A stretch of 64,000 bases of DNA from contig OZ037844.1 of assembly GCA_964035575.1 (NCBI GenBank), positions 1,700,501-1,764,500 on the forward strand. Direction: 5' to 3'. Origin of the DNA: Rhynchopus sp. YZ270_cl-10. Its lineage: Eukaryota > Euglenozoa > Diplonemea > Diplonemida > Diplonemidae. The notes beneath the pieces are model-generated. The model was not told where the DNA came from. It saw only the letters and a program-made list of their open reading frames with translations, and did not search any database. The position numbers were made by a program, and so were the translations under genes. This document shows positions 29,320 through 38,758 of this stretch, in pieces. Position 1 is the stretch's first letter; each line of letters starts with the position of its first letter.

Positions 29320-30287
29320 TTTTTTAGGGGTTCATTTTTTTTTACACAAAAAAATATGTTAAGACGAAATCCTACCGATGTGCCTACATGGGGCGTCCCC
29401 CGTCAGTAGTGCGCCAGATGAGGGGCACGAAGCGAAATGCGGTGAAAGGTGCAGGCCTGTTTTGCAGCAGGTCTGGAGAGTTGTGGCAACTCGTCTGCTG
29501 AGCGTGTGAAGTATCAAGGCAGAGGTTCGCTGTTCAAGTAAAACCTACCCTGGTCATCCTCTGCCTGTCTTGGTTTCTGTCGTGATTGTTTGTGTTTGTG
29601 GGCGGGATCAGATGGGTGGAGGGTGTTTACTTTGTGTTTAGCTCGGAGAAGTGGCTTACCCGCCCACTCTCTGTTATTTATTCAGTGTCATTTTTTCATT
29701 CATCCCCAAAGTTTGTAGACAGAGTCAAGACCACCTTGGCCAAAAGGGTTTTTTCACCACACTTTTCTTTTGCTTCCATTCGTGGAAGCGTTTGCTTTTC
29801 TTCTGTTCCTGGCCTGACGTGTGTTCAACAGGTGTGCTATTTTTACCAAGTGGAATCCATTTTTCTTTTTCCAGGGGAGGCACTAAAACAAACCATTCTG
29901 CAGACAACAAAGCAAAGGCAATGTGTTTTTTATTCTCCCTTCCCTTCTTTTAAGTAAGGAGGATTAGGTCTTCTTTTTTTCCTTTTTTTGCCCCAGAAGT
30001 GTGACGCCTGTGTATTCAAATTGATCAAAAAGAATAAAAAACAAACACATAATGCAGTTTCTTGTTTTGTATAAAACTCTGTTGGCTCTACCGTACTCTT
30101 CGCCCGCCTTTTATACAAAACTTGAAACACCGACCATTTTTGGTCATCATTTTTTCCTTTTCATTTTTCCATTTCCTTTTTCCTTTTCCATTTCCTGTTC
30201 ATTTTATTGTCTTTATTGTCTTCTCCATTTCTTCCTTTTTCCTTTCTAATCTCATAAAAAACTAGACCAAGTACAAAAAAAAAAAAA
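29320..30287 (+). mobile_element. Poly(A)-tailed retroposon family, copy B, with 12-bp target duplication
   Basis: Inserted into the LINE. ACAAGTGTATCT stands immediately before it (29308-29319) and again after its A-tail (30288-30299). At about 970 bp, and nearly identical to copy A, it looks like the full-length form of the family with one GGGGTTCAT unit at the 5' end. The A-tail plus duplication show target-primed reverse transcription by a LINE enzyme supplied in trans. Confidence 0.85.
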
Positions 30288-31482
30288 ACAAGTGTATCTA
30301 TAGGCGCCTACAGCAACACCAGCTCCTGCAGCGACGCCAACAGCAACAGCAATGACTACAGCAGCTGCAGCATCAACATCATGGGTGACGGTGTGAGAGG
30401 TATGCTGGTGTTCGGGGACAGCCTTGAGGGGCTTGAGGGTCAGAGTTGCTGTGTGACGATGCGGGTGTGGCGGACCTTTCTCACCCCCACTTTCCAAAAG
30501 GGGAACGTAAAGTTAGAGCTATGGTTCGACTGGTGGTGCAACCTCTGGGAGGTCTTCACCTCCTTGCGCCAACCAGACCCCTGCTGGGTAGCCGAGGCAC
30601 CTGAGTGGGGAGTGTTTGTGTCTTTCGCGGTCCTGGATCTGTGGAAGGACAGACGCGCCCCCACCCTCAGTCTCCTCCTTTTGTGGCTGGTGGGTAGGAG
30701 GAGGCCCAGGAGGTTGTGCAGGGGTCCCCGGTCTTTGAACTGGGCCAAAGCACAGGCGGGTAAGCTCCGTCGGCGCAAGCTCCGTCGGCGCAAGGCGCCC
30801 TGCAATCGTCCGCCCTCTCCGTTCGCACCCGCAGGTTCCCGCAGTTTCAGGGGTGCTGACGCTGTGAGAGGGGCAGTGCAGTGTGCGGCCATCTGGGTAC
30901 TGGTGGTTGTGGGCTCTGAGCTTGGGAGGTCAGCGCCACATGCTTTGGGTTGTGTGCTGTTTCGGGACGCGGAGTTGCTGGGGGTGGGGCTGCTGCGGGG
31001 ACTGTGCAGATTACGCAGGGGAGGGCGGTGGCTGGAAGGGGTGAGCGAGCGAGTGCGCCGATGGACCGGAGGGATCCGAGTGGCTGCCAGCTTGGTGAGG
31101 GCCAGTGTGCTGAGGGTGAGTCAGTTTTCGGTGAGTGCGGCCGGGTGGGTTTGGGTTGCATGGTCCGCAGGCGGTTTTTTGGCGGGTGTTGTGGCACTGG
31201 TCGGTGTCGCGCGCCCACTTGGCTGGGTTCTTCTCTTGGAGGTGTACCGTGTGGCAACACTCATGTGGACTCGTAGGATCGGGATGGCTTTTGGCATGCT
31301 GGCCTTATCCCTACTGGTCTTGCTGTCACTGTTGTGGCGAGCGGTGACGCCCTGGGACCTGCTCCCTGCCCCTGCTGATCCGAAGCACCCGATAGGCTTG
31401 TCCCCGTACGCTTTGTCGGGCGGCTGTGCGAATAGGGAGTCGCCTGCGTACCATGCCGACGCCGTGGTAGTGGACAGAGTCC

Positions 31483-32015
31483 GCAAACCCTTTCTTTTGC
31501 TTCCATTCGTGGAAGCGTTTGCTTTTCTTCTGTTCCTGGCCTGACGTGTGTTCAACAGGTGTGCTATTTTTACTGAGTGGAATCCATTTTTCTTTTTCCA
31601 GGTGAGGCACTAAAACAAGACATCCTGCAGACAACGAAACAATGGGCACGTGTGTTTTTTATTCTCCCTTCCCTTCTTTTAAGTAAGGAGGATTAGGTCT
31701 TCTTTTTTTCCTTTTTTTGCCCCATAAGTGTGACGCCTGTGTATTCAAATTGATTAAAAAGAATAAAAAACAAACACACGATGCAGTTTCTTGTTTTGTT
31801 TAGGAGGAAGTGGCCACTTACTTTACTTTACCGCCCACCTTTTATACTAAAACTTGAAACACCGACCTTTTTTGGTCATCATTTTTTCATTTCCTTTTTC
31901 CTTTTCCATTTTCCTGTTCATTTTATTGTCTTTATTGTTTACTCCATTCTTCCTTTTTCCTTTCTTCTATTCTCACATACAAAAAAAGACCAAGTACATA
32001 AAAGAGAAAAAAAAA
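31483..32015 (+). mobile_element. Poly(A)-tailed retroposon family, copy C, 5'-truncated, with 11-bp target duplication
   Basis: Flanked by GGACAGAGTCC at 31472-31482 and 32016-32026. About 530 bp remain of the family's 3' half. The first eight inserted bases, GCAAACCC, are not from the family but equal the unit of the 8-bp array downstream; family homology starts right after (TTTCTTTTGCTTCCATTCG). It interrupts the LINE frame upstream of the protease-like motif. Confidence 0.85.
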
Positions 32016-32016
32016 G

Positions 32017-35000
32017 GACAGAGTCCTGACCAGATACGGAGCCCAGCGGAACGTCACCTCCTCCACCAACGACTGCGGATACCTGGCGTTGCATTACTGG
32101 GATAGCGTAGCTCAGCCGGACGTTAAGGCCCTGCGCAAGGTGGTTGTGGATGCCGCTACGTCGGTGCCCGATAGGATGGTTCAGGTTTTGGGAAGTGGAC
32201 TGGCCGTCACGGAGTTTGTAAACGGTGTTTCAGGCACTGCTCACCTAAATCACATGGGGCTCCAGCTCTTCGCCACTTCGCAGCAGAAGAACATCGTGGT
32301 GGTGCAGGCTAGTGAGGACGACCCGCTGGTGCTCATCTCCCCGGGGTGCCGTTTCCTGACGGCCGCGGCCATTGCTAAGTTCCAAGACACGTTGGATACA
32401 GTGGTCATCAGCCTCTGCGGCTCGCATTTCGAATACGTGTCCGTAGGGGCGGACAACGCGAATTCGAAGGAGTCCGTCGCATGGAAGATGCGTAAGGCTG
32501 CGCGAGACGCCGTTTTGGACCCGGCCCAGAAGATCGGCCCCATCCCCACCACCACCAGGACGACGGCGCCCCTATCAACTAAGTTGGGGAACATCAACGC
32601 CGAGCGAGTGTTCTGCCCCTTCGACAAGTGCCGCCAGGGAATCCTGTCATCCTTCAAGGGTGAGGGGCTGTGCAGGAAGAGCATCCTGGACCACATGCGC
32701 CGGCACCAAGCAGAGGACTCTTATGTGTCGGACGACCTCCTCGGACACCTCGGGATGGCCCGCTGCGCCAATGATCAATGCGACAAAATCATCCCAGGTT
32801 CTAGAGAGTGGTGCAACCTATGTGAGGTGGCTTTTGGCGAGGCGGGTTTCACGGCCCCGGACCGACGTGATCGGGGCGGACTCACGGCCGAAGATGACCT
32901 CCCTACTTTCGAGGCTATTGGCACCACGCGTGTGCAACTCAAAGGGGGCTGTCCGGAGGCTTACCTTGAGCAGTATTCGCGACTTTTCCTGAAGGTTTTG
33001 CTGGACATACTGTCACACCAGGACGAGCTCGCGTGGAAAAAATTTGCTTTGTTTTTCACGGTCCTCCACAGAGTGCGGTCGGATCGAGGGGGGGAGGGGC
33101 AGGCCAAGCGTCATTCTCGCGGTTGGGCGAAGGATTTGCAGCTCTGGGAAGAAGGGAAATTCGTCACTTTGTGGAACGACACCGTTGAGGGCCGCAAACC
33201 TCCTGCTGCGTGGACTGACGGCGATACCGTAGAGGGGAAGAAGAAGCGAGCGGTGGCGAAGGCAAGGGCGGGTCTGCCAAGCCAGGCCATGACGAGCGCC
33301 ACCAGCGCGGGTGTTGCCCCCCACACGAAGGTGACTTTGGAGAAGCTGGAGGCCAAGCACCCCTCACCCGACGCCGATCCGGGGGTTTTCGATTGGCCGG
33401 ATACAGTTGACGTTCCGCCTGTGACGCCGCTTGAGTTGATGAAGGCCATGCGCAGCATGCCGCGATCGTCCGCAGCTGGCCCCTCCCACGTCACGGGAGC
33501 TCACCTCCGTACCCTCTGTTTGCAGCGTCGGGCTGGGTCTAAGGGCGCTCTAGGGGCCTTGGCGGCTGTACTCTCCTCGCTGGCCAAAGGGGAGGCCCCG
33601 CCTGAGGTGTCCCATTTCCTGGCAGGGGCGAACCTGGTTGCTTTACGGAAGTTGGCAAAGACTCCCGATCAGGAGGAGGATGTGCGGCCCATTGCCGTTG
33701 GAGACACGCTCAGACGGCTGGTGGGCAAGATCCTGGCGACTCGGGTGCGTACTCAGTCCCGTTCCATCTTCCTCAGGGGGAACCAAGTGGGAGTGGCAAT
33801 GCCCAGGGGTACTTCAGCGGCGGCGGATGTCATTGCGCAGTACGCAGAGCGCCACAAGGAGGATGACAAGGTAATCCTCAAAATAGATTACCGCAATGCC
33901 TTTAACAGCATTGATCGGACCGAGATGCTTCGCGCCGTGGATGCACACCTCCCCGAGCTGGCTCCCTGGGTGAGGTGGTGTTACATGTCTCCATCTTGCC
34001 TTTTCTTCGGCGAGGCCATCGTGAGGTCACAGAGGGGGGCTCAGCAAGGGGACCCCCTCGGTCCTCTGCTGTTTGCCCTCACCATACACCAAATGACGTT
34101 GGAGCTCCGTAGTGTGCCGGACTTGGATGGTACGTTGTGGTACCTGGACGACGGCTCCTTGCGTGGCCCCCCAGAGGCGGTGTACAAGGCATACCAGATT
34201 CTGCTAGAACGCAGTGTCCGCCTGGGTCTGGAGGTGAACGAGAGTAAGTGTGAGCTCGTTGCGATGGGGGGTCTGACGGCGCAACAACTTGGACAGGTCG
34301 GCTTTGTGATCCGGGACGATAAGCAGCAGGGAGGGGAGGGTTTCAAGCTGCTAAGCCACACGGGTTTCGAATTTTTGGGTCTGCCGATTGGAACCAGTGC
34401 GTATTGTGAGGAGTACATGCTGGTAAAGATGGAGACAACGCGGTCTAACCTCAGGGCCCTCATCGAACTGGATGACGCGCAGGTGGCGTACTACATCCTG
34501 CGTTACTGCGAAGGCTTCTGCCGCATGGTTTTTTACATGCGTGGGGTGACGGTGGTGGCCACAAAGTACCTGGGGATTTTCGACGAGGAGATCGGCAAGT
34601 GCCTCGCTGCCCTCCTGCACGACGCTCACGGTAGCCTTCCGCAGCTCGCCAGGGACCAGGCTGCCCTCCCCATTGCAATGGGAGGTCTAGGGATACGCAG
34701 AACCCGGGATCACTGGTCGGCAGCAGCTCTTGCGTCCCAAGCTGGGAACTTCCAGTTGGCGCAAACCCTCGACCCACAGTACGCCTGGGATGCTCTGAGA
34801 TGGAAGCATGCTGTTTCAGACTACAACGAGAGGGTGGACCTGAAGTACAAACTCAACACAGACCAGCCCACCCAGCTCCCTGTCCAGCAGAAGCTCTCGG
34901 CGGCTATTGTTGATGCGCAGGCAGACAAGCTCATGCTGGCCTTGAGCACGAGGGACCGTGCCCGCATGAAGTCCCTTCTCCTCCCCATGTCCGGGGCGTA

Positions 35001-35892
35001 CCTCACAGCGATCCCCTCCAACGCCAACATGTTGGAGAGCACCACCTTTGCGGCGGTGACGCGTTTCCGGCTAGGAGTGGCCATCCATGTGCCGGACTCC
35101 GTCTGCTCTTGTTGCTCTGGTGCGGGGACGCAACTTAAGATGGACGCGTATGGGGACCACTCCTTCGCCTGTTCCCACAGGGGATGCAGAATCCGCCGGC
35201 ATGATGCCCTGAAACTTGCTCTGGGGGAGGCCGCGACAGGTGCTGGTCTAGGCCCGGTGATCGAGCAGCGTACAGGGGAACCAGGTGAGGGTGGCCAGCG
35301 ACCAGCTGACATTTACCTGCCAGGAGGCGTATCTGAGAGCGCGCCGCGGTGTTTGGATGTGACCCATGTCGCCCCGACCCTGCCCTCCTACCGCCGGCCC
35401 GCTGCGAAGTTTATTGGGTGGACGGCGAAGACTCAAGGTCAGAGGAAGAGGGAGAAGCACGAGTTGTACTGCCGGCAGCACAGGATGTCCTTTTCGCCGG
35501 TGGTGTTTGAGGCCTTTGGCGGAGCTGGGGACGAGGCGAATTTGCTGTTAGCTCAGCTGGGTGGTCTGGCAAAAGATGTGTCTTCCCGTCTGGTGGGGTC
35601 GGCTGAGACGCGTATCCGCGAGCGGGTAGCTATTCGCTATCAGAAAGAAGTCGGTGCCTCTTTCCTGCGTAGGGGGGCTTTGTGCTTGGGGATTTCGACC
35701 ATTGGTTCCCACAAGGAAAGCGGAACCCCGGAAGAGACGGACCCACAAACCCGCAAACCCGCAAACCCGCAAACCCGCAAACCCGCAAACCCGCAAACCC
35801 GCAAACCCGTAAACCCGCAAACCCGCAAACCCGCAAACCCGCAAACCCGCAAACCCGCAAACCCGCAAACCCGCAAACCCGCAAACCCGTAA
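32017..35892 (+). CDS. LINE protein: OTU-like protease, zinc fingers, reverse transcriptase, restriction-like endonuclease
   Basis: No ATG opens this part, because copy C cut it from its upstream half. A protease-like motif NDCGYLAL (Cys at 32074) with a later GSHFEYVSV (His at 32425) fits an OTU-type cysteine protease. C2H2-like fingers follow (CPFDKC ... HMRRH; CANDQC). RT motifs are RPIAVGDTLRRLVGK, LKIDYRNAFNS, GAQQGDPLGPLL and WYLDDG (Asp-Asp at 34147-34152). A C-terminal CCHC finger (from about 35104) and a PD-(D/E)xK-like pair (Asp at 35308 in RPADIY, Asp at 35356 in LDVTHV) identify a restriction-like endonuclease, as in R2/Dong/NeSL-type LINEs. The catalytic RT residues are all present. 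The last 50 residues are translated GCAAACCC repeats, ended by a TAA from a GTAAACCC variant. Confidence 0.85.
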   Translation, partial: DRVLTRYGAQRNVTSSTNDCGYLALHYWDSVAQPDVKALRKVVVDAATSVPDRMVQVLGSGLAVTEFVNGVSGTAHLNHMGLQLFATSQQKNIVVVQASEDDPLVLISPGCRFLTAAAIAKFQDTLDTVVISLCGSHFEYVSVGADNANSKESVAWKMRKAARDAVLDPAQKIGPIPTTTRTTAPLSTKLGNINAERVFCPFDKCRQGILSSFKGEGLCRKSILDHMRRHQAEDSYVSDDLLGHLGMARCANDQCDKIIPGSREWCNLCEVAFGEAGFTAPDRRDRGGLTAEDDLPTFEAIGTTRVQLKGGCPEAYLEQYSRLFLKVLLDILSHQDELAWKKFALFFTVLHRVRSDRGGEGQAKRHSRGWAKDLQLWEEGKFVTLWNDTVEGRKPPAAWTDGDTVEGKKKRAVAKARAGLPSQAMTSATSAGVAPHTKVTLEKLEAKHPSPDADPGVFDWPDTVDVPPVTPLELMKAMRSMPRSSAAGPSHVTGAHLRTLCLQRRAGSKGALGALAAVLSSLAKGEAPPEVSHFLAGANLVALRKLAKTPDQEEDVRPIAVGDTLRRLVGKILATRVRTQSRSIFLRGNQVGVAMPRGTSAAADVIAQYAERHKEDDKVILKIDYRNAFNSIDRTEMLRAVDAHLPELAPWVRWCYMSPSCLFFGEAIVRSQRGAQQGDPLGPLLFALTIHQMTLELRSVPDLDGTLWYLDDGSLRGPPEAVYKAYQILLERSVRLGLEVNESKCELVAMGGLTAQQLGQVGFVIRDDKQQGGEGFKLLSHTGFEFLGLPIGTSAYCEEYMLVKMETTRSNLRALIELDDAQVAYYILRYCEGFCRMVFYMRGVTVVATKYLGIFDEEIGKCLAALLHDAHGSLPQLARDQAALPIAMGGLGIRRTRDHWSAAALASQAGNFQLAQTLDPQYAWDALRWKHAVSDYNERVDLKYKLNTDQPTQLPVQQKLSAAIVDAQADKLMLALSTRDRARMKSLLLPMSGAYLTAIPSNANMLESTTFAAVTRFRLGVAIHVPDSVCSCCSGAGTQLKMDAYGDHSFACSHRGCRIRRHDALKLALGEAATGAGLGPVIEQRTGEPGEGGQRPADIYLPGGVSESAPRCLDVTHVAPTLPSYRRPAAKFIGWTAKTQGQRKREKHELYCRQHRMSFSPVVFEAFGGAGDEANLLLAQLGGLAKDVSSRLVGSAETRIRERVAIRYQKEVGASFLRRGALCLGISTIGSHKESGTPEETDPQTRKPANPQTRKPANPQTRKPVNPQTRKPANPQTRKPANPQTRKPANP

Positions 35893-36666
35893 ACCCGCAA
35901 ACCCGCAAACCCGCAAACCCGCAAACCCGCAAACCCGCAAACCCGCAAACCCGCAAACCCGCAAACCCGCAAACCCGCAAACCCGCAAACCCGCAAACCC
36001 GCAAACCCGCAAACCCGCAAACCCGCAAACCCGCAAACCCGCAAACCCGTAAACCCGCAAACCCGCAAACCCGCAAACCCGCAAACCCGCAAACCCGCAA
36101 ACCCGCAAACCCGCAAACCCGCAAACCCGCAAACCCGCAAACCCGCAAACCCGCAAACCCGCAAACCCGCAAACCCGCAAACCCGCAAACCCGCAAACCC
36201 GCAAACCCGCAAACCCGCAAACCCGCAAACCCGCAAACCCGCAAACCCGCAAACCCGCAAACCCGCAAACCCGCAAACCCGCAAACCCGCAAACCCGTAA
36301 ACCCGCAAACCCGCAAACCCGCAAACCCGCAAACCCGCAAACCCGCAAACCCGCAAACCCGCAAACCCGCAAACCCGCAAACCCGCAAACCCGCAAACCC
36401 GCAAACCCGCAAACCCGCAAACCCGCAAACCCGCAAACCCGCAAACCCGCAAACCCGCAAACCCGCAAACCCGCAAACCCGCAAACCCGCAAACCCGCAA
36501 ACCCGCAAACCCGCAAACCCGCAAACCCGCAAACCCGCAAACCCGCAAACCCGCAAACCCGCAAACCCGCAAACCCGCAAACCCGCAAACCCGCAAACCC
36601 GCAAACCCGCAAACCCGCAAACCCGCAAACCCGCAAACCCGCAAACCCGCAAACCCGCAAACCCGC
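35745..36666. repeat. (GCAAACCC)n array, about 115 units
   Basis: Nearly perfect 8-bp tandem repeat, with rare GTAAACCC units near 35810, 35890, 36050 and 36298. It starts exactly where the LINE protein ends and stops at CACTAGAAG. Its strand bias (C-rich top, G-rich GGGTTTGC bottom) is telomere-like. It may be the LINE's 3' tail, its insertion target, or an interstitial telomere-type satellite. Frames on both strands through it are artefacts. Confidence 0.9.
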
Positions 36667-36877
36667 ACTAGAAGAAAGCTCGCTAAAATGTAGGAGGCTG
36701 GTGTGGTTGTGAACAGAATTTTTTTTTTATTGTATGAAGGTTTTGCATTTTTACAAATGTGAAAGCCGAAAAAATTGAATAGAAAAATGAATTGAACTTG
36801 GCTCACCCCTCATTTCTCTTTTCATAGCATTTGTGTACTCACACACCAAAAACAGGTGAACTATTTCTCAAGAAACT

Positions 36878-37442
36878 ATGAACACCATGAAGATTAAGCG
36901 GAAGCCAGTGCCCTTTGTGCAGAAGAAAGATGCACCAAGCATGTTGCCGGTGTTCAATGTGCAGGATCAAGCTCCTCATGAGAGTGAGGAATTGCCACCA
37001 ATTCCAGTGTGCTCCCAGAAGAAGGAGACAGTACTAACGAAGGTACAGGAGCAAGGCGTTAAAACAGAGGAGCAAACTCAGAAGGAATCTGTGCTTCCGT
37101 CAGAACAGGCCGCAGCATTGGAAATTCCTGTTTCTGCAGAAAGCTTTTCCTCAGTGACTGAAGAGCTGAAAGAGGTGAAACAGACTGTCTCAGATCTCAA
37201 GAAACAGCTGAACGAAGTGTTCCTTCTGTGTCAGGACATGAAAAAGGTATGTATCAACTTTTCAAGTATCACTTTCAACAACTGAAACTCAACAGGAGCT
37301 AGACAGAAAGAGAAAGCGCGAAGCAGCAGAAGACGAAAAAATGGAAAAGATGTGTTATGCTCACGAATGCTCTAGTACTTGGAGGGGAAGGGAATTTCAA
37401 CACAAAGGTGCTCTTTTCCAGCACAATAAAGCACATCATTAG
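36878..37442 (+). CDS. Small spliced coiled-coil / zinc-finger protein
   Basis: Exon 1 36878-37246 (123 codons), a 49-bp intron 37247-37295 (GTATGT ... AACAG), exon 2 37296-37442; 171 residues. The N-terminal part is Lys/Gln/Glu-rich. A heptad-like segment (SVTEELKEVKQTVSDLKKQL) suggests a coiled coil. The C-terminus reads CYAHEC ... HKGALFQHNKAHH, a C2H2-like finger. Dimerising nucleic-acid binding is plausible. Base composition is clearly more AT-rich than in the genes of the first 22 kb. It sits 210 bp after the GCAAACCC array and in the same direction as the next gene, also a zinc-finger gene. Confidence 0.65.
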
Positions 37443-37768
37443 AGAATAATTTATTTTTTTTTTCGTTTGGGGGTATTTCTTATCGCAGAGAATGTGCAAA
37501 TTACTTCTTCCTGCGCAAAAATATGGGTTCCCCTTTTTTATATGCACATGCAGATTGGTTTTAATTTTGTCAAAATTTTCAAGATCATTTTTTAATTATT
37601 TTTTTTTGAAAACTTAGTTGTGAGACTTTTTTATTTTCCTTCTTGAAAACGCAAAACTTTCTCCCACCCACCATTTTATATTTTCTACAATACAATTTCT
37701 AGCAATTTATCACAACTATTCAAAACTCACATAACAGTGGTCTGGGTACTTTACTTTTTGCAAAAAAA

Positions 37769-38758
37769 ATGAAAAGACAACGAAGCGAGGAAAGATCTGA
37801 TGATGGGCACACTAAGAAGAAGGCTAATACAAAGACAACAGAAGCTGAAGAGGGAAACACTTCCCCAAAACGAAAGAGAGATGATGAGGGATTTATGTGC
37901 GACCATTGTGGCTCATACTTTACACATGAAAAGCAGAGCAAGAATCACAAACAGACAAAGAAGTGCAAAGAAACTTGCCCAAAGTGCCGAGTGAGGTTTC
38001 CGTCTAAGAATGCTAGATACAAACACCAAAAGACCTGTGCAGGAGAATGTCAGACAGCCCCACCCCAGAAGAAACCCAAGATGGAAGCTGATAAAAAAAA
38101 TAACCGTTTTACATGTTCGCAATGTGATGCTTCGTACAAAAATGTATGGAAACTAAATGAGCACCTTGAAAAATGTGTGAAGGTGTGCATATTGTGTAGA
38201 CGGGAGTGTGAAGAAAACCATATGTGCTTAGGGAAGATCTGCTGTCAGCACTGTGGTGAAGAGTTTGATGATGTGAAAAACCTTACTGCACATGAGGCTA
38301 CATGCAAAACACAATGCCAGTATTGCTATTATCAATTTACAGATATGAGATCACTCCAAAATCATACACCATTCTGCATCCGGTTCAGAGTTCTGAACGG
38401 AAAGTCCCGCTATAAGTCCGACATATTTCTCCAAGCAGATGAGGCTACATTAGCACTTCCGCACCACAAAACGAATTCTTCTACACCTGCAGAGTCCGCT
38501 TTAATTGCAGCTGCATTGTGTTTGACAGCAGCAGAATTGCCAAGAGCTCTTCACATGGACGGCAGCCCATTATCCTCCTGGACGTTTCATACAGCAGAAA
38601 TGTTTCGCGTTTCTGGGCAGAAGACTTCTGCACGACCTCACTATGCCACACAGCAGAATCTGATAAAGTTCCAAATTGTTCTGCTGTGGTGTCATAAGAA
38701 TGTGCAGAAGAAGGCGCTCACTTTGGCCGGTGAGAGTATTGTCATGCCACAAAAATAA
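37769..38758 (+). CDS. Multi-zinc-finger protein
   Basis: A 329-residue intron-less frame. Residues 1-40 are charged with Lys/Arg clusters (KRQRSEER, PKRKRDDE) that could serve nuclear import. Five or six C2H2/C2HC-type fingers follow: MCDHCGSYF, CPKCRVRF, CSQCDASYK, CILCRRE, CQHCGEEF and CQYCYYQF, most ending in Cys rather than the second His. The C-terminal 120 residues hold no recognised domain. A DNA- or RNA-binding role is likely. It shares the AT-rich composition of the gene before it; the two may be cargo or regulators of one element inserted between the two GCAAACCC arrays. Confidence 0.7.
   Translation: MKRQRSEERSDDGHTKKKANTKTTEAEEGNTSPKRKRDDEGFMCDHCGSYFTHEKQSKNHKQTKKCKETCPKCRVRFPSKNARYKHQKTCAGECQTAPPQKKPKMEADKKNNRFTCSQCDASYKNVWKLNEHLEKCVKVCILCRRECEENHMCLGKICCQHCGEEFDDVKNLTAHEATCKTQCQYCYYQFTDMRSLQNHTPFCIRFRVLNGKSRYKSDIFLQADEATLALPHHKTNSSTPAESALIAAALCLTAAELPRALHMDGSPLSSWTFHTAEMFRVSGQKTSARPHYATQQNLIKFQIVLLWCHKNVQKKALTLAGESIVMPQK

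Larger units (their letters stand above)
28253..35892 (+). mobile_element. Non-LTR retrotransposon (LINE, restriction-like endonuclease type) with two nested insertions
   Basis: One reading frame runs through 28253-29319, 30300-31482 and 32017-35892, broken only by retroposon copies B and C. At both insertion sites the frame is exactly continuous across the duplicated target bases, so before those insertions it was one frame of about 2,000 codons. The first part is an AGC/AAC-rich low-complexity tract; the frame is open, but whether this N-terminal part is translated is uncertain. The last part holds the protease-like, RT and endonuclease domains. The 5' end is hidden behind copy A. The 3' end runs straight into the GCAAACCC array. 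Confidence 0.75.

Noticed and set aside
35745-36666. The GCAAACCC array as a true chromosome end
   Set aside because: It is interstitial, with single-copy genes on its far side and a second array 3.5 kb further; at most it is telomere-like.
35548-36806. Frames of 329-388 codons across GCAAACCC arrays (PQTRKPAN and CGFAGLRV repeats)
   Set aside because: All frames on both strands of a stop-free 8-mer repeat are open; no evidence of a gene.
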